From contig CM042035.1 in NCBI GenBank assembly GCA_023525975.1, positions 34,687,001-34,751,000 of the forward strand: 64,000 nucleotides of DNA. Reading direction: 5' to 3'. This DNA is from Smallanthus sonchifolius (Eukaryota > Streptophyta > Magnoliopsida > Asterales > Asteraceae). Positions 43,445 through 54,638 of this stretch are shown piece after piece. The notes under the pieces were generated by a model. That model was not told the DNA's origin. It saw only the letters and a program-made list of their open reading frames with translations, and searched no databases. A program made the position numbers and the translations under genes. Each line of letters starts with the position of its first letter. Position 1 is the first letter of the stretch.

Positions 43445-43875
43445 TGTTGGTCCACATGGCTCTTCTACGGATCGTTCTTGTGATAAGACGTATTGTTAAC
43501 GCGGAGTGCGGAATCCAACCGAATCAACAATTGTATACACAAAAGACAATTGAAACAATCACGTAAATAACATTCAAGCTTGTATTCCAACAATCATAGA
43601 GTTTACAGACTCAATCAGACAATTCGTTCACTTCTGTTCAACGCTACGTAAACTGACTATGTAACCTCTATATATAGACATCTTATATGTATTAGGCGAT
43701 CTTAACAAGTTCGCCTCTAACAGACTAAGCGAACTTAACAAGTTCGCCTATGTTAGACTAAGTTCGCCTCTAGCATAACTTGTATAAAACACTTAGAACA
43801 TTACATACAAAAACATAAAGACATTAGATCTAAACTATTACAAAGCTTTTGTCATTACAAACTATGTCCTAACAG
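43445..43875 (-). mobile_element. copia-2 3' LTR
   Basis: 431 bp; on the minus strand TGTTAGGACATAG to GTGGACCAACA. The U5 side matches copia-1 closely but the U3 side is closer to the solo LTR at 4282-4772 (CAAAAGCTTTGTAAT). Three palindromes or half sites at 43695-43770 precede the TATATATAG box (43669-43677). Left flank CTGAA (43440-43444) should recur at the other end outside the window. Confidence 0.9.
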
Positions 43876-43890
43876 ACTCCACCTTGACAA
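43876..43890 (-). other. copia-2 polypurine tract
   Basis: Minus strand TGTCAAGGTGGAGTC immediately before the LTR start; the T in the purine run is a deviation from the copia-1 tract. Confidence 0.8.
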
Positions 43891-43915
43891 TAGCTTCATA
43901 TTCAGTCTTCAGTCT

Positions 43916-44566
43916 TTATGATGAGCTTTTCCAATTATCCGGCAATCTGCTGCGTGCATGCACTCCATATCTTCTACATATCTCCAACACTCTCTTATAC
44001 TGCAATCCTTGTTCTCTCCATTCATCAGTGAACATGATTTCATTCTTTCTCAACGTTCTCTGATCTTTCTTTGAAAAATTGATAAGATTCATTGCATCAT
44101 AGAAACATACAATGACCTTATTGTATTTGTCTTCAATCCTTGCTTCACCAGTATTAACATCAACATGCCACCATTTCATATTCCCAAGAAAATCTTGAGG
44201 AATCTTCTTCAACGGTATCTTGTGTACAACACGTACTGGTTTGAACTTGTACTTCCAGGTCACTTTCCCAGTCTTTTGATCTATTATCCTCACTCTTTTT
44301 CCTTTCTGAGGCTTTAGCCTTTCATACTTTCCCGAACCACCTTCTCTCTTGATTAGATTAGCAATCACATCCGCTAAACCAAACTTGGATCTATTAATAA
44401 GTGGTTTTGAAGCTAGACCATTCATTTCACACCTTGGCAAGGTATTGAAATATTTGATCCTCGGCTTTAAGTACAGAACATCATCAGATCTTTTAATAGG
44501 AAACAATTTTGTGTCATTATCATAAAACCAACTTATGATTCTTCCAACACACCTCTCTTTATTCAC
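43916..44566 (-). pseudogene. copia-2 third ORF, basic C-terminal domain
   Basis: 217-codon frame overlapping the end of the previous frame by 4 bp in another phase, so a frameshift separates them. The product is rich in Lys/Arg and Trp (IISWFYDNDTKLFPIKRSDD, KGKRVRIIDQKTGKVTWKY, EWREQGLQYKRVLEICRRYG) and looks like a folded nucleic-acid-binding-type domain, though no family is recognised. It ends 26 bp before the polypurine tract. Confidence 0.6.
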
Positions 44567-45321
44567 ATATTTTCTTTCTGAGCAGGTTGTGATTGAGACT
44601 TGGGTAGCACCTTCATCCAGCTATTCATAACTTCTCTCCACTGTTCTCTAGTCATCCCTGTATTTCTGTACATCACAGGTTCTTCATTCACCTTAGGAGA
44701 CACAGTGTGAGTAGTATCAGCTTCAACATCTATATTGGATTGAACATTCTTATCATCAGTATCCATCTTGGATTTAGCAGTATCTTCAGGCACAGTGATA
44801 TCTTCAATAGAGTCCATAGAATCTGTTACTCCTTCATAAGAAAACTCAGGAATAACATCATCTTGGATGAAGTTATAAGGAACATTAAGACCATCACTGC
44901 CTTCATAAGTAACATTATCTTTATTTTTCTCTATCTCTATCTCCACTATCTCTCCTTCTTCCACGTCATTATCAGACACATCATCTTCAATGTCATTGAA
45001 TAATTCATCAATGTCATCCAGACATTCTCTCTTCTCAGCTTCTTCCTCTTCAGAATCCGTAAAGAATTCCAATAGCAAAACTTCTTCATTAACTCCAGAA
45101 GCATCCTTGTTTCCTTCAATTGTTTGAGATGTCGACTCCCCCTGAACTGTAGATATAGGATTAACGTCAGCAGCGTATTGACGATCACCCTCAGCATTTC
45201 CAGTAGGGTCATTGTCTTCATCATCCTTTCTTTGAATGGACTCAGTGTGACATGTATCATGGATCCTTAACTCCCCCTGAGCGTCAAGACGGTCAACAAG
45301 TTTGGATACCAATGCTTGCAT
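44563..45321 (-). pseudogene. copia-2 third ORF, acidic middle part
   Basis: Same frame as the upstream segment after two stops (near 45415 and 45348). Contains a short coiled-coil-like start (MQALVSKLVDRLDAQGEL), long Asp/Glu-rich stretches (FTDSEEEEAEKRECLDDIDE) and ends TREQWREVMNSWMKVLPKS. Probably a linker between the N-terminal domain and the basic C-terminal domain. Confidence 0.6.
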
Positions 45322-45414
45322 GTCAGCAATCTGCTTTGCTTGAGTCTAAATCATCAGCTGTCTTTCAAAAGCAGTAGATACAAGAGTATCCACCTGAGTT
45401 TGTAAAGTAATCAC

Positions 45415-46392
45415 TTAAGATTGAAGGAAAGTAATCCTCTCAGAATCAGAAGGCTTTGAAGGACCAGCTGAAAATTGAGGAACCGAAGGACTTGGAGTAA
45501 TCACTGGAGGAACAGGATTTATAACAGGAGATGAATCTTTAGACCTTGGAGGTGTAACTATTAAGGAAGCAACAAAATTAGCATCCTCTACACCCTGTGA
45601 AGAATGAGCAGCAGCAATTGAAGCAGACATAAGCTTCTGAGCTTTAGGATCCGGATTGAAATCACTATCAGTATCATAACTCTCATCCACCAATGTTCTT
45701 TTTCCAAGTACTGGTCCGAAAGGAGGATCCCGAACAGACTTCCGTCTTGGTCTTCTGGCTTGAGATTTAATACGTTTGCCAGCATTTGCCAATGGTATTT
45801 CAACTAACCTCTCATACTGATCTGAACAAAAATATCTAGATACATCAGAGTCGCTTGCTTCAGAAATAGGCATAATAGTATCACTGGAGCTGGAACTCGA
45901 ATCATTCTCTGTCACCACATTCCCTTCAGTTTCATGAATGGGTGAGTTCACAGCATCATCAACAAAATCATCTATATTCATCCCTAGGTCTTGTTCATGT
46001 TCTTGAACGACCTCTTCTTGAACAGGTTCATTAACAGGTATATCAACCTAAGCTTGTTGAATAGGAACTTGTTCTTGAATAGGAATTTCTTATTGTACTG
46101 GAACTTGTTGTTGTTGAGGAACTTGTACAGGTTGTTGTTGAGGTTGTTGTGGTTGTTGTACATTCTGAACATGTCCTTGAGCCAACTCTTCAGGATGAAA
46201 CCAGTTGTCATTTGGTGGTTCAACATAATCAGGATTGATTAAGTGACCAAATAATGGAGTTTGAACAGGAATCAACGCTGCATTCTGTTGTTTTACCTTA
46301 GTGCAATCTGTAAAAATTCTCTTTGACATCGGAGTCAATGTTAAACGAATAGGATGCTGTGGGAGATCAGGAATAAGATGATTCAGAATCAT
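45415..46392 (-). pseudogene. copia-2 third ORF, Gln/Pro-rich and Ser-rich part
   Basis: 46392-46090 reads GHLINPDYVEPPNDNWFHPEEL then a Gln/Pro/Val low-complexity run; two stops follow (46090 and about 46050). 45981-45415 continues with an acidic Ser-rich segment, a nuclear-signal-like basic patch (KRIKSQARRPRRKSVRDPPF) and SAGPSKPSDSERITFLQS. Overlaps the N-terminal segment by 26 bp in a different phase. Confidence 0.6.
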
Positions 46393-46966
46393 TTTTGATG
46401 AACCGAGGATACATAAGAAATCCTTGACCTTCAGCAGGAGTTATTTGCATAACCAATTCCCAGTAAATATAAAGAGCAAAATTGAATCGCTTGTTCAATG
46501 TCAAAGCCACCATAGCAGCTTGAAGAGCATTCTTTAATCCATGTGTACCAGCTTTACGAGGAGATAAGCATTGGATAATCACGTGCATGAAATACCTCCA
46601 TTCACCAACCAAACCACCCTTACGAGCTTGTGTATCATTAGGTCTTCCATGGTAACCCATCTTCTGAAAACATCCCATAATCAAAGTTCCAGGATATGAC
46701 ATAGGATCATCAGCAGCACCACCTAGAGCAAGAACAGCACGAATAGTCTCTGACGATATGGCAATCTTTGTATTGTTCACAGTAGCACGAAGAACATGAG
46801 GTTCTACGTCTGTATCTTGATGTACTGTGTCCCAAAATTGCTGAATATACACCAAGCTGATGTATGGATCTGCAGATAAGGCTACACGGAGACGTGTATG
46901 ATTTAAGAACCCAATAATTCCTTGAAAATTAACGGCCTCCGACATGTTAGGATCTAACAGTGCCAC
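46367..46966 (-). pseudogene. copia-2 third ORF, conserved N-terminal domain
   Basis: 199 codons beginning MALLDPNMSEAVNFQGIIGF. The pattern NHTRLRVALSADPYISLVYIQQFWDT, then WRYFMHVIIQCLSPRKAGT, then AALTLNKRFNFALYIYWELV and FLMYPRFI is the domain I know from the C-terminal extension of many Asteraceae copia polyproteins, where its function is unknown. Here it is separated from pol by 2.4 kb. Whether it is env-like or otherwise accessory cannot be told from sequence; no signal peptide or membrane helix is evident. Confidence 0.7.
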
Positions 46967-47800
46967 TTGGTTATGTTTTTTATTCTACACGACGAGCCAT
47001 CTGAAAAGTATTTGGACAACAAACACATTAGACAAATAATAAACACACACAACAAGAAGTAAAAAATACTTTTGTAACAACAAAAATTAAAAAAAATTGC
47101 AAACACAAAAAAAATTTCACAAGTCCAAAATCTTCCTAAGCCCCTAGGCGAACTTACTAAGTTTGCTTAGTGTTACAAGAGGCGAACTTAATAAGTTCGC
47201 CTAGACAAGTTTGCTTGAACAAGTTCGCCTGAACTTGTCTGCCGTTTCAAATTCTCACACAGAAATCAAAATTCGTCAAATCGATATAGAAACATGATAT
47301 ACCCACTGGAATCACATCGTCAAACAATTACAACATACTATCAAGCTTCAATTTAATGAGATAAGACAGATTTGGCATCAAATTAGGTCAAAAATACAGA
47401 TAAAAAAAATGTCCGACGAGTCCGAGATGAAAAAGTTCTAAATTCTCACGATTCAACGGATGAAAAACAATAAAAATACCTTAGGAATGATCGCAATTCA
47501 AATCCGAACAAGAAGGTACCAGTAAACAATCCAACAACACATTGATTTTGAAATTTTTTTTTGAAAATCGTTCAACACAGACAAGTTCGCTTAAAATTTC
47601 TGAAAAGACAAAGTGACTAAAAGTGACTAAGTTCACCTAGACAAAAATCCTTATACACTTTAAGTTCGCTTAATTAGGCGAACTTGTTAAGTTCGCTTAA
47701 CAAGCCCCAGGCGAACATATTAAGTTCGCTTCACCAACCTCAGGCGAACATATTAAGTTCGCTTCACCTCAACCAAGCGAACATAACAAGTTCTCCTCAA
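46967..47800 (-). other. Leader of the third ORF with palindrome clusters
   Basis: Non-coding. Copies of AGGCGAACTT..AAGTTCGCCT occur at 47150-47238 and 47583-47796, the same motif as in the LTR U3 and in the copia-1 leader. The third ORF therefore has an upstream region resembling the leader of gag. A TATA-like sequence is not obvious. Confidence 0.75.
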
Positions 47801-49418
47801 CCTTTTGCCTTGAACAATTTTCCAACTTTCAACACGTCATTTCTTGAACTTCCGTCAGCAGCATGTATCCGATCCAATCCCAAACATTTTAATAAAAGCT
47901 TAGAATTTTCATGGAAAATAAAAAACAAAATTTTTTTGAATTTTATCTATACAAACGGAATCACATATTTTTGGATTTTTATCTGTACAAACTGAAATCA
48001 CATATTTTTGAATTTTTATCTGAATAAACTGAAATCACATATTTTTGAATGAACATCATGAGTAAGAAGATCATATCAGTATCCGAGTAGTTCATCACAC
48101 ATTTTAGCAATAACCAAGGGTAACCTATGATATGAAACAATCCAACTCATTATTGTGCACTTTGCATCTTTTTCATTTTTACATACTCTTTTCAGTATTT
48201 ATAAATCCAACATATTTATTTCTTTGACATATTTCTCTCAAAGGTCTCTTGTCTCTTTTCTTTTCTAACAATTTACTTTTCTTTTCAAACATTTCAATTA
48301 ATTTGAATAATATTTGAAATGATACGCGATAAATTTCAAAGTAAATAAGATCAGGTTATGAAATGCTCAATTATTCATACCGAATTTGTAATATAAAGCA
48401 TGAATTCTTAAATTTGTCAATATTATATGATTTGAAACTAGAAGCATTTATTCTCCAAATTCATGTGATTTAGTACCATTTAAATGAAAAACATCGTGTA
48501 CTCCACATATATGCCAAACAGAAATATAAATTGCACTATCTTCAAGACATATATAGTTTTTTTTAAGATTAGATCAATTTCCAAGATGAAATTATCTCTT
48601 TTAGCACAAGTATAGAAAAGCATATCCCAAAGGATATAAGAATCATGATGATTCAGAATCAGAAGATTCTAATGAATTGGCTGTATAATGAGAATCAACA
48701 GAATCCGGTATGAGGATCCAACTATTATCTGGATAAGTTTTAATGGAGTCAGACTATATGATGTATCTAACTGATCCAAGCGCGAATATATGTTTCAACA
48801 GATGTTGTTTGAAAGCATATCTTAGTTCAACAACACATTGCATGTTTTTTTTGGGGCATGGGCAGTGAAGTGAACTGAAATAGATTTGTGCTAAAGATTT
48901 AATTCGATATTGGTCTCATGAAATTCTTTAAAACCATATATTCTTTATCTGATAATGATCTTTTACACACACACCCAGGCATATAATGGATTCAAATCAC
49001 ATATGTAATCACATCATATTTAATTTTCACACTACTATTAGTTTCAAAACGCTTCTAGTCTATTGACAATGCAAGTTTCAAAACTCATACACAAATTTAA
49101 AAACAGATTATCAAGATTAGAGCATTCAAAACACTATCAATTCTCATTTATGCAGACTTTGAAATTTAGATCAAACGAACTCACTTTAAGCAATCATATA
49201 TCAAAGGTCTACTAAGGTCGTGTGAAATGAACTAATCACTGATGTACTATCATTTCTTCTCTAACTTCAAATGATGTTAAATTTTATATTTTTCACTTTG
49301 TTTTGACTTTTTATAAATTAAGAACTTTTTGACTGAAAATTTAAAATACAGAAATGTAATAAAGCAATAAAAGAATTAAAAACAAAATTTTCCATGAAAA
49401 TCTGATTTTGAAAAACTT
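47801..49418 (-). other. copia-2 spacer between pol and third ORF
   Basis: AT-rich with no ORF longer than incidental. Its pol-proximal part (48800-49260) matches copia-1 35800-36240 in order and sequence. ATTTTTATCTG-type words repeat three times at 47937-48035. Confidence 0.75.
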
Positions 49419-51113
49419 TTATTTGGGATTGATCATACCTATCATTTTGATTAGAAATTCAAACCTGGTACGATCAAATGCCTTGGTAAACAGATCAGCA
49501 AAAATATCATCAGTGTGAACCTTTACCAGCTCAATCAACCTTTTCTCTGCACAATCACGAATAAAATGATATCTAATCTCAATGTGCTTTGTTTTACTGT
49601 GCTTAACAGGATTATTAGTTATAGACATTGTAACATTATTATCAATAAGCATAGGGGTTCCTGTAAAATTCAAACCGTAATCTCTTAATTGCTGTTATAT
49701 CCACAAAATCTGTGAACAACAACTTGCAGCAGCGATGTATTCTGCTTCGCATGTAGAAATGGAGAATGTGGTTTGCTTTTTGCATTTCCAGGAAACAAGT
49801 CGATTACCCAAAAATTGGCAACCACCGGTTGTAGATTTCCTGTCCAAACAACAACCACCAAAATCAGAATCAGTATAAGCATTGAAATCAAAGTTAGAAC
49901 CATGTGGATACCATAGTCCCAATCTTTGTTTTCCTTTCAAATAATGAAAGATTCTTTTTACAGCTATCAAATGAGATTCTTTTGTTTTTGCCTGGAATCT
50001 GGAACAAATACACACAGCAAACATTATAGCTGGCCTTGAAGCGGTTAAGTACATGAGAGATACAATCATTAACCTGTAAAGTCGACAATCAACATCTTTT
50101 CCATCCGGGTCAGAATTCAACTTATGATTGACCGGAATCGGAGTATCATATGGGGTACAGTCCTCCATCTTGAACCGGCTCAAGATGTCTTTGACATACT
50201 TGGACTGATGAATAAAGAAACCATCTTCCTTTTGATTTACTTGTAAACCTAGGAAAAATGATAACTCTCCCATAGCTGACATTTCAAACTTTGACTTCAT
50301 AACACTCTCAAAATCTTTGCACAACCCTTCATTCGTAGAGCCAAAAATAATATCGTCCACATATATCTGCACCAGTAGGTAATCTCCCCCTGATTTCTTT
50401 ATGAATAAGGTTGAGTCAATCTTGCCACGAACAAAATCATTTGCCAAAAGATGTGTGGACAACGCTTCATACCACGCACGAGGATCCTGATGAAGACCAT
50501 AGAGGGCCTTATCAAGCTTGAAAACCAAATTCGGATTAAGTGGATCTTCAAACCCCGGTGGCTGACAAACATAAACTTCCTCCTTGACCTTTCCATATAA
50601 AAAAGCACTTTTCACGTCCAATTGAAACACCTTAAAACCTCGATCGTCTTTCTTACATTTAAACACCCATTTTGTACCAATTGGATACATAACCTTCGGA
50701 AGATCTACAAGATTCCAAACCTTGAGTTTGTCAAACTGAGCAAGTTCTTCCTGCATGGCCTCTATCCAATTGTTATCATTTAAAGCCATTTCAACATTCT
50801 TTGGTTCGACCTGAGAAATAAAACATGAATGTGAGTAATCATCAAGAACACCAGAATCTTTAATACATATATACAAACAAGTATTGTCAACAATAGAACG
50901 TGTTTTCACTCCATCACGCAAATTTCCTATTATATTCTTCGTCGGATGATCTTTGAGTTCCATGATTGATGCGACCTCAGGAACCGGCAACACTTCAACT
51001 TGAGTTGTATCAGATTGATAAGAAAAATCTTGATTAATTGGAATTTCCGAGTCTAAATTTGTAGGAATCTCCCCCTGAGCCTGTGTCGAAGGTAATGGAT
51101 CATCACCCAACAA
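49419..51113 (-). pseudogene. rt-rnh: copia-2 reverse transcriptase and RNase H
   Basis: A 472-codon frame (51113-49695) holds WIEAMQEELAQFDKLKVWNL, PIGTKWVFKCKKDDRG, QLDVKSAFLYGKV, KALYGLHQDPRAWYE, the catalytic VQIYVDDIIFG, and the RNase H start (AYTDSDFGGCCLDRKSTTG, STCEAEYIAAASC). Near 50640 about 45 residues normally found between DDRG and FKVFQLDV are missing, removing the first part of the palm. A TAA at 49695 stops the frame; the remainder (SKTKHIEIRYHFIRD, DIFADLFTKAFDRTRF) reads on to 49419. Confidence 0.9.
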
Positions 51114-51229
51114 AGGATCAGCAGAAGAATCATGAAAATAGCATTGGCTTCCTCACTCTCAGAATCTTGTGGTCCTGAACAAGAAACAACATTAGGATCG
51201 GGAGCAGAAGTAGATGGAACCGATGAATT

Positions 51230-52345
51230 TTAAACTGCATTTGGTAGAAAACCACTGTGCTGTACATCCTGACATGAATCATAGAGAACAGCAGCTTCTT
51301 CAGGAGAAATATTAGAAGGTAAATGAAAAGACTTGAATAAATTTTCATAATCAAATGCCCAATCTGGTCCAATCGCCATTTGAGGTATAGACCGATTTGA
51401 ACAGTCAATATGGAACCATTCTTCAACTTGGCGCGTCTCTTTGTTATAAACCCTCTTGGTAGTAGAATTTGCAACATACCCCAGAAAAATCCCTTCAATA
51501 GCCTTAGCACTGAATTTTGTTGGGACATCTCTAAATTTCAACAGGGTGCATGGAGTACCAGCACTGAATTTTGTTGGGACATCTCTAAATTTCAACAGGG
51601 TGCATGGAGTACCAAAAGGTAGTAAATATTCCAGATTCGGCTTTTCATTATTCAGCAACTCATAGCATGTCTTGTTGTGTTGCTTGACAGTCAAGACCCT
51701 ATTCAAAACGTGACATTCAGTATTCACAGCCTCAGCCCAAAAAGTAACTGGAAGCTTAGAATCTTCAAGCATCGTGCGTGCCGTTTCAACCAATGTTCTG
51801 TTCTTTCGTTCAGCAACACCATTTTGTTGAGGAACATATGGCGCACTGAATTCATGATGAATTCCCTTTTGTAGACAGAATAAGCCCATCTTACTATTCT
51901 TAAACTCGCTGCCATTGTCACTCCTAATTCTTTTGACCTTCAGATTGAACAAATTCTCCAAACCCAGGATTAAGTATCGTACCAACTCAGTGGTTTTAGC
52001 TTTAGAGGAAAGAAACTTAACCCATGAAAATCTAGAGAAATCATCTGTTACTACCAAACAGTACGATTTTCCACCAATGCTCCTGATAATAATCGGACCG
52101 AACAAATCCATATGCAGCATCTCCAAAGGAGTTACAATAGAATTCTTCGATTTAGATTTGTGTGATTTCTTTCGTTGTTTCCCCTTCTTGCAAGGAATAC
52201 AATCATCAGGAACAGAGAATTTCATCTTCGGAATACCAAGAACTAGATCATTCTTAACAATATAGTTCATCTTCCGATAGTTGATGTGAGCTAGCTTCCT
52301 GTGCCACAAAATAGATCTGATTCCGACGCCTTGGAGAGTAAACAA
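51230..52345 (-). pseudogene. int: copia-2 integrase
   Basis: 371 codons: pre-integrase zinc motif (WHRKLAHINYRKM..CIPCKKGK), catalytic Asp in LHMDLFGPI, second Asp in RSDNGSEF, Glu in QQNGVAERKNRTL, and the C-terminal GKS-like region (GIFLGYVANSTTKRVYN). All three acidic residues are present. An exact in-frame 54-bp tandem duplication repeats 18 residues (GTPCTLLKFRDVPTKFSA). The frame leads into the integrase-RT linker. Confidence 0.9.
51506..51613. repeat. Exact 54-bp tandem duplication in copia-2 integrase
   Basis: Units 51506-51559 and 51560-51613 are identical. They keep the reading frame and duplicate 18 codons before the GIFLGY motif. Zero divergence suggests a very recent slip or an assembly artefact. 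Confidence 0.95.
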
Positions 52346-52767
52346 GTAGGAATTGAATCCGTTGTAGTAGTGACACTCATGTCAAGGACATACGTGTCAT
52401 TTCTCCTCGGAGCCTTCATGAGAATCCATTCGTCAGGAATAACGAAGCCCGGTTTCAAGATATAACCCTCAGCATCATTGAAATGGAACGAAAACTTCTT
52501 GTCACAAACTTGTGATACACTCAAAAGATTGTGTTCAAGCTACTCCACATAATTCACCTTCTCAAATTTGACTTTGTCGTTCTTTAAAGTACCCTGATCA
52601 GTTATGTACCCGCCTTTATTACCCGCAAAAGCGACATAACCTCCATCAATATTTTTGACATCTTCAAGCAACCGAATATTCCCTGTCTTATATCGAGAGC
52701 AACCACTATCCACATACCATGTATTGTTGATAGTCCTCCTTGGTTGTCCCTACATAAACAACGAAAA
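52346..52767 (-). pseudogene. pro: copia-2 protease
   Basis: Read on the minus strand from 52740: NTWYVDSGCSRYKTG with the D-S-G active-site triad, then NIDGGYVAFAGNKGGYITDQGTL and NLLSVSQVCDKKFSFHF, reaching the integrase domain after a stop near 52540 and a shift near 52345. The His usually following SR is replaced by Tyr. Confidence 0.8.
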
Positions 52768-54638
52768 TCAGTTAGAAATAGGAACCCACGCCATTGTGGT
52801 CTTGGGTCGTCTAGATTGATCAAAATAAACAACTTCAAGCAATTCACAATCAATGTTATCATTAACCTTTGGAACAGAAGTTTCACACTTAGACTTTTTC
52901 AAAGAAGACACATTATGCTTAATTGGAAAAACATTGTTTGATATATTATTATTAGATTCAGAAGTTTCCAAAAGTTTCTTCAATTTCTTGTTTCGTCTTC
53001 TCCTTTGTGGTCTAGACAGTTTAACTTCAGGTGAAGAATCTTTTGAAATTCCAACATGTGGAATCTCAAATTTCTCTTGACAAACAAATGATTTAGAATT
53101 CAATTTATCCTGCTGTTTAAATCCAGAAGATTTAACAAAAGATCGACAAGACATATTTTTCTCCACATTAGAAGTCGACTTTCCCTCGTCTATTCTTTTC
53201 AGAATTTGCACCACTTTTGATTGTGAAGGAGCAGTCTTCAATTTGCCCTGGTTCTTATAAGGACAATTTATCAGAATATGACCAGCTTCATTGCAGTGAA
53301 AACAAACTCTTCTCTCTTGATGAGTTCTAAAATAAGGGGGTTTTCTTGAGTTTGAGGAACCATCAGATGAGTAAGCTTCAGAAGATTGTACAGAACACTT
53401 TACTTGCTTCTTTGGAACATAAACCTGTGTAGGTACCTTTGATGAAAGCATCTTTTGATGACCGGCAACAACAAACCCACTTGACTATAAAATTAGGGAA
53501 AGCTTTGGTGTAATAACTTTCACCTCGTCAGGTTCAGTCAGAATGTATCTATCACGAGTAACAGCTTTTACAACTGTTGGTTCATCAAGTTTCACCTCTT
53601 TTGGAATACCTTCAACCTTCTTCTCATCAAATACCTCATCCTCAGAATCAGACTCATAAACCATATCCTTACCAGTTACCGGATTCACTTTTAATACTGT
53701 TTTTGGATCAATTTCCTCTTCATGTATGATTTCAGGTTCAACCACATAATTTGCATTAAATGGTGGAAGAATAAATCCAATTCCAGCAACTCACTTCTTA
53801 TAATCAGCATTTGCATTAAAATAATCCAATACACCCGATAGATTTTCAAACTTTTCCAGCTTTCTATGAAGTTTGATCACCTCAGACTCTTTGTCAGAAA
53901 TTTCTTTATTCTTTTGAGCGATAACTTCATTTCGTTTTTCTATCTCAGCATAAGCCATATCCAGATGATAAGCTTGTTCTTTATATTTCAACCCCAGAGA
54001 ATTTAATTCTCTTTTCAAAGACTCAATTCTATCGATGCACAATTTATCATTATCTTTCAGTTTCTGATTAACTGAATGCATCGATTTCATATCACAAATC
54101 AAGTTTGTGTTGTCATCCATGACCTTTTGCAATTTATCTTTTACGGTAATACAGTTAGAACAGTAAATATGACAAACAGAGTCTTTTACCTTTGACGGAT
54201 CAGACATGTCTGCCATGAAAACTTTGGCAATGGGAATACTCTCTGAATCAGCACCATCTGAAGCATTTTGTATTAGAACAATATCATCTTCAGCAACACC
54301 TGATGCAATATCAGAATCAATATTCTGCACTTGTTCTATCTCTTCATCAACGCTCAGCACACTTTCACCATCACTCGAACTATCATCATCAGTCGACTCT
54401 TCGGATTTTTCAGAATGAATCTCTGATACAAATGCTTGACTTACCGTACCCACCAAATCTTCCAGATGAATACCCCAGTCATAGTTTTCATCATTCTGAG
54501 CAACCAAAGCCGATGACGTAGATGCATGATTAGAATTACCAGATGAACCATGTGACTGATTACGATTATGCTGAAAGTTATTCGGCTTCTTCTGAGAATC
54601 AAACTCAACTTTTGGCTTCACACATTCTTTAGCAAAGT
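52768..54638 (-). pseudogene. gag: copia-2 gag, truncated by gypsy-3
   Basis: Three frames: 54621-53791 (acidic Ser-rich segment, cysteine pair CHIYCSNC, coiled coil RIESLKRELNSLGLKYKEQA), 53745-53485 (acidic linker NPVTGKDMVYESDSEDEVF) and 53451-52768 (CCHC knuckle CFHCNEAGHILINC, basic RRRRNKKLKKLLE, end TTMAWVPISN). Same architecture as copia-1 gag but with a single knuckle. The capsid domain and start codon must lie beyond gypsy-3. Confidence 0.88.

Larger units (their letters stand above)
43445..54638 (-). mobile_element. copia-2: copia element with third ORF, 5' end beyond gypsy-3
   Basis: Minus-strand order: gag (from 54638, its beginning lies beyond the gypsy-3 insertion), protease, integrase, RT-RNase H (ending 49419), a 2.4 kb spacer, a third ORF (46966-43916), polypurine tract (43876-43890) and 3' LTR (43875-43445). 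Integrase before RT identifies Ty1/copia. A long ORF after pol is known from the SIRE/Maximus lineage and from many Asteraceae copia elements. Inactive: multiple stops and one RT deletion. Confidence 0.9.
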
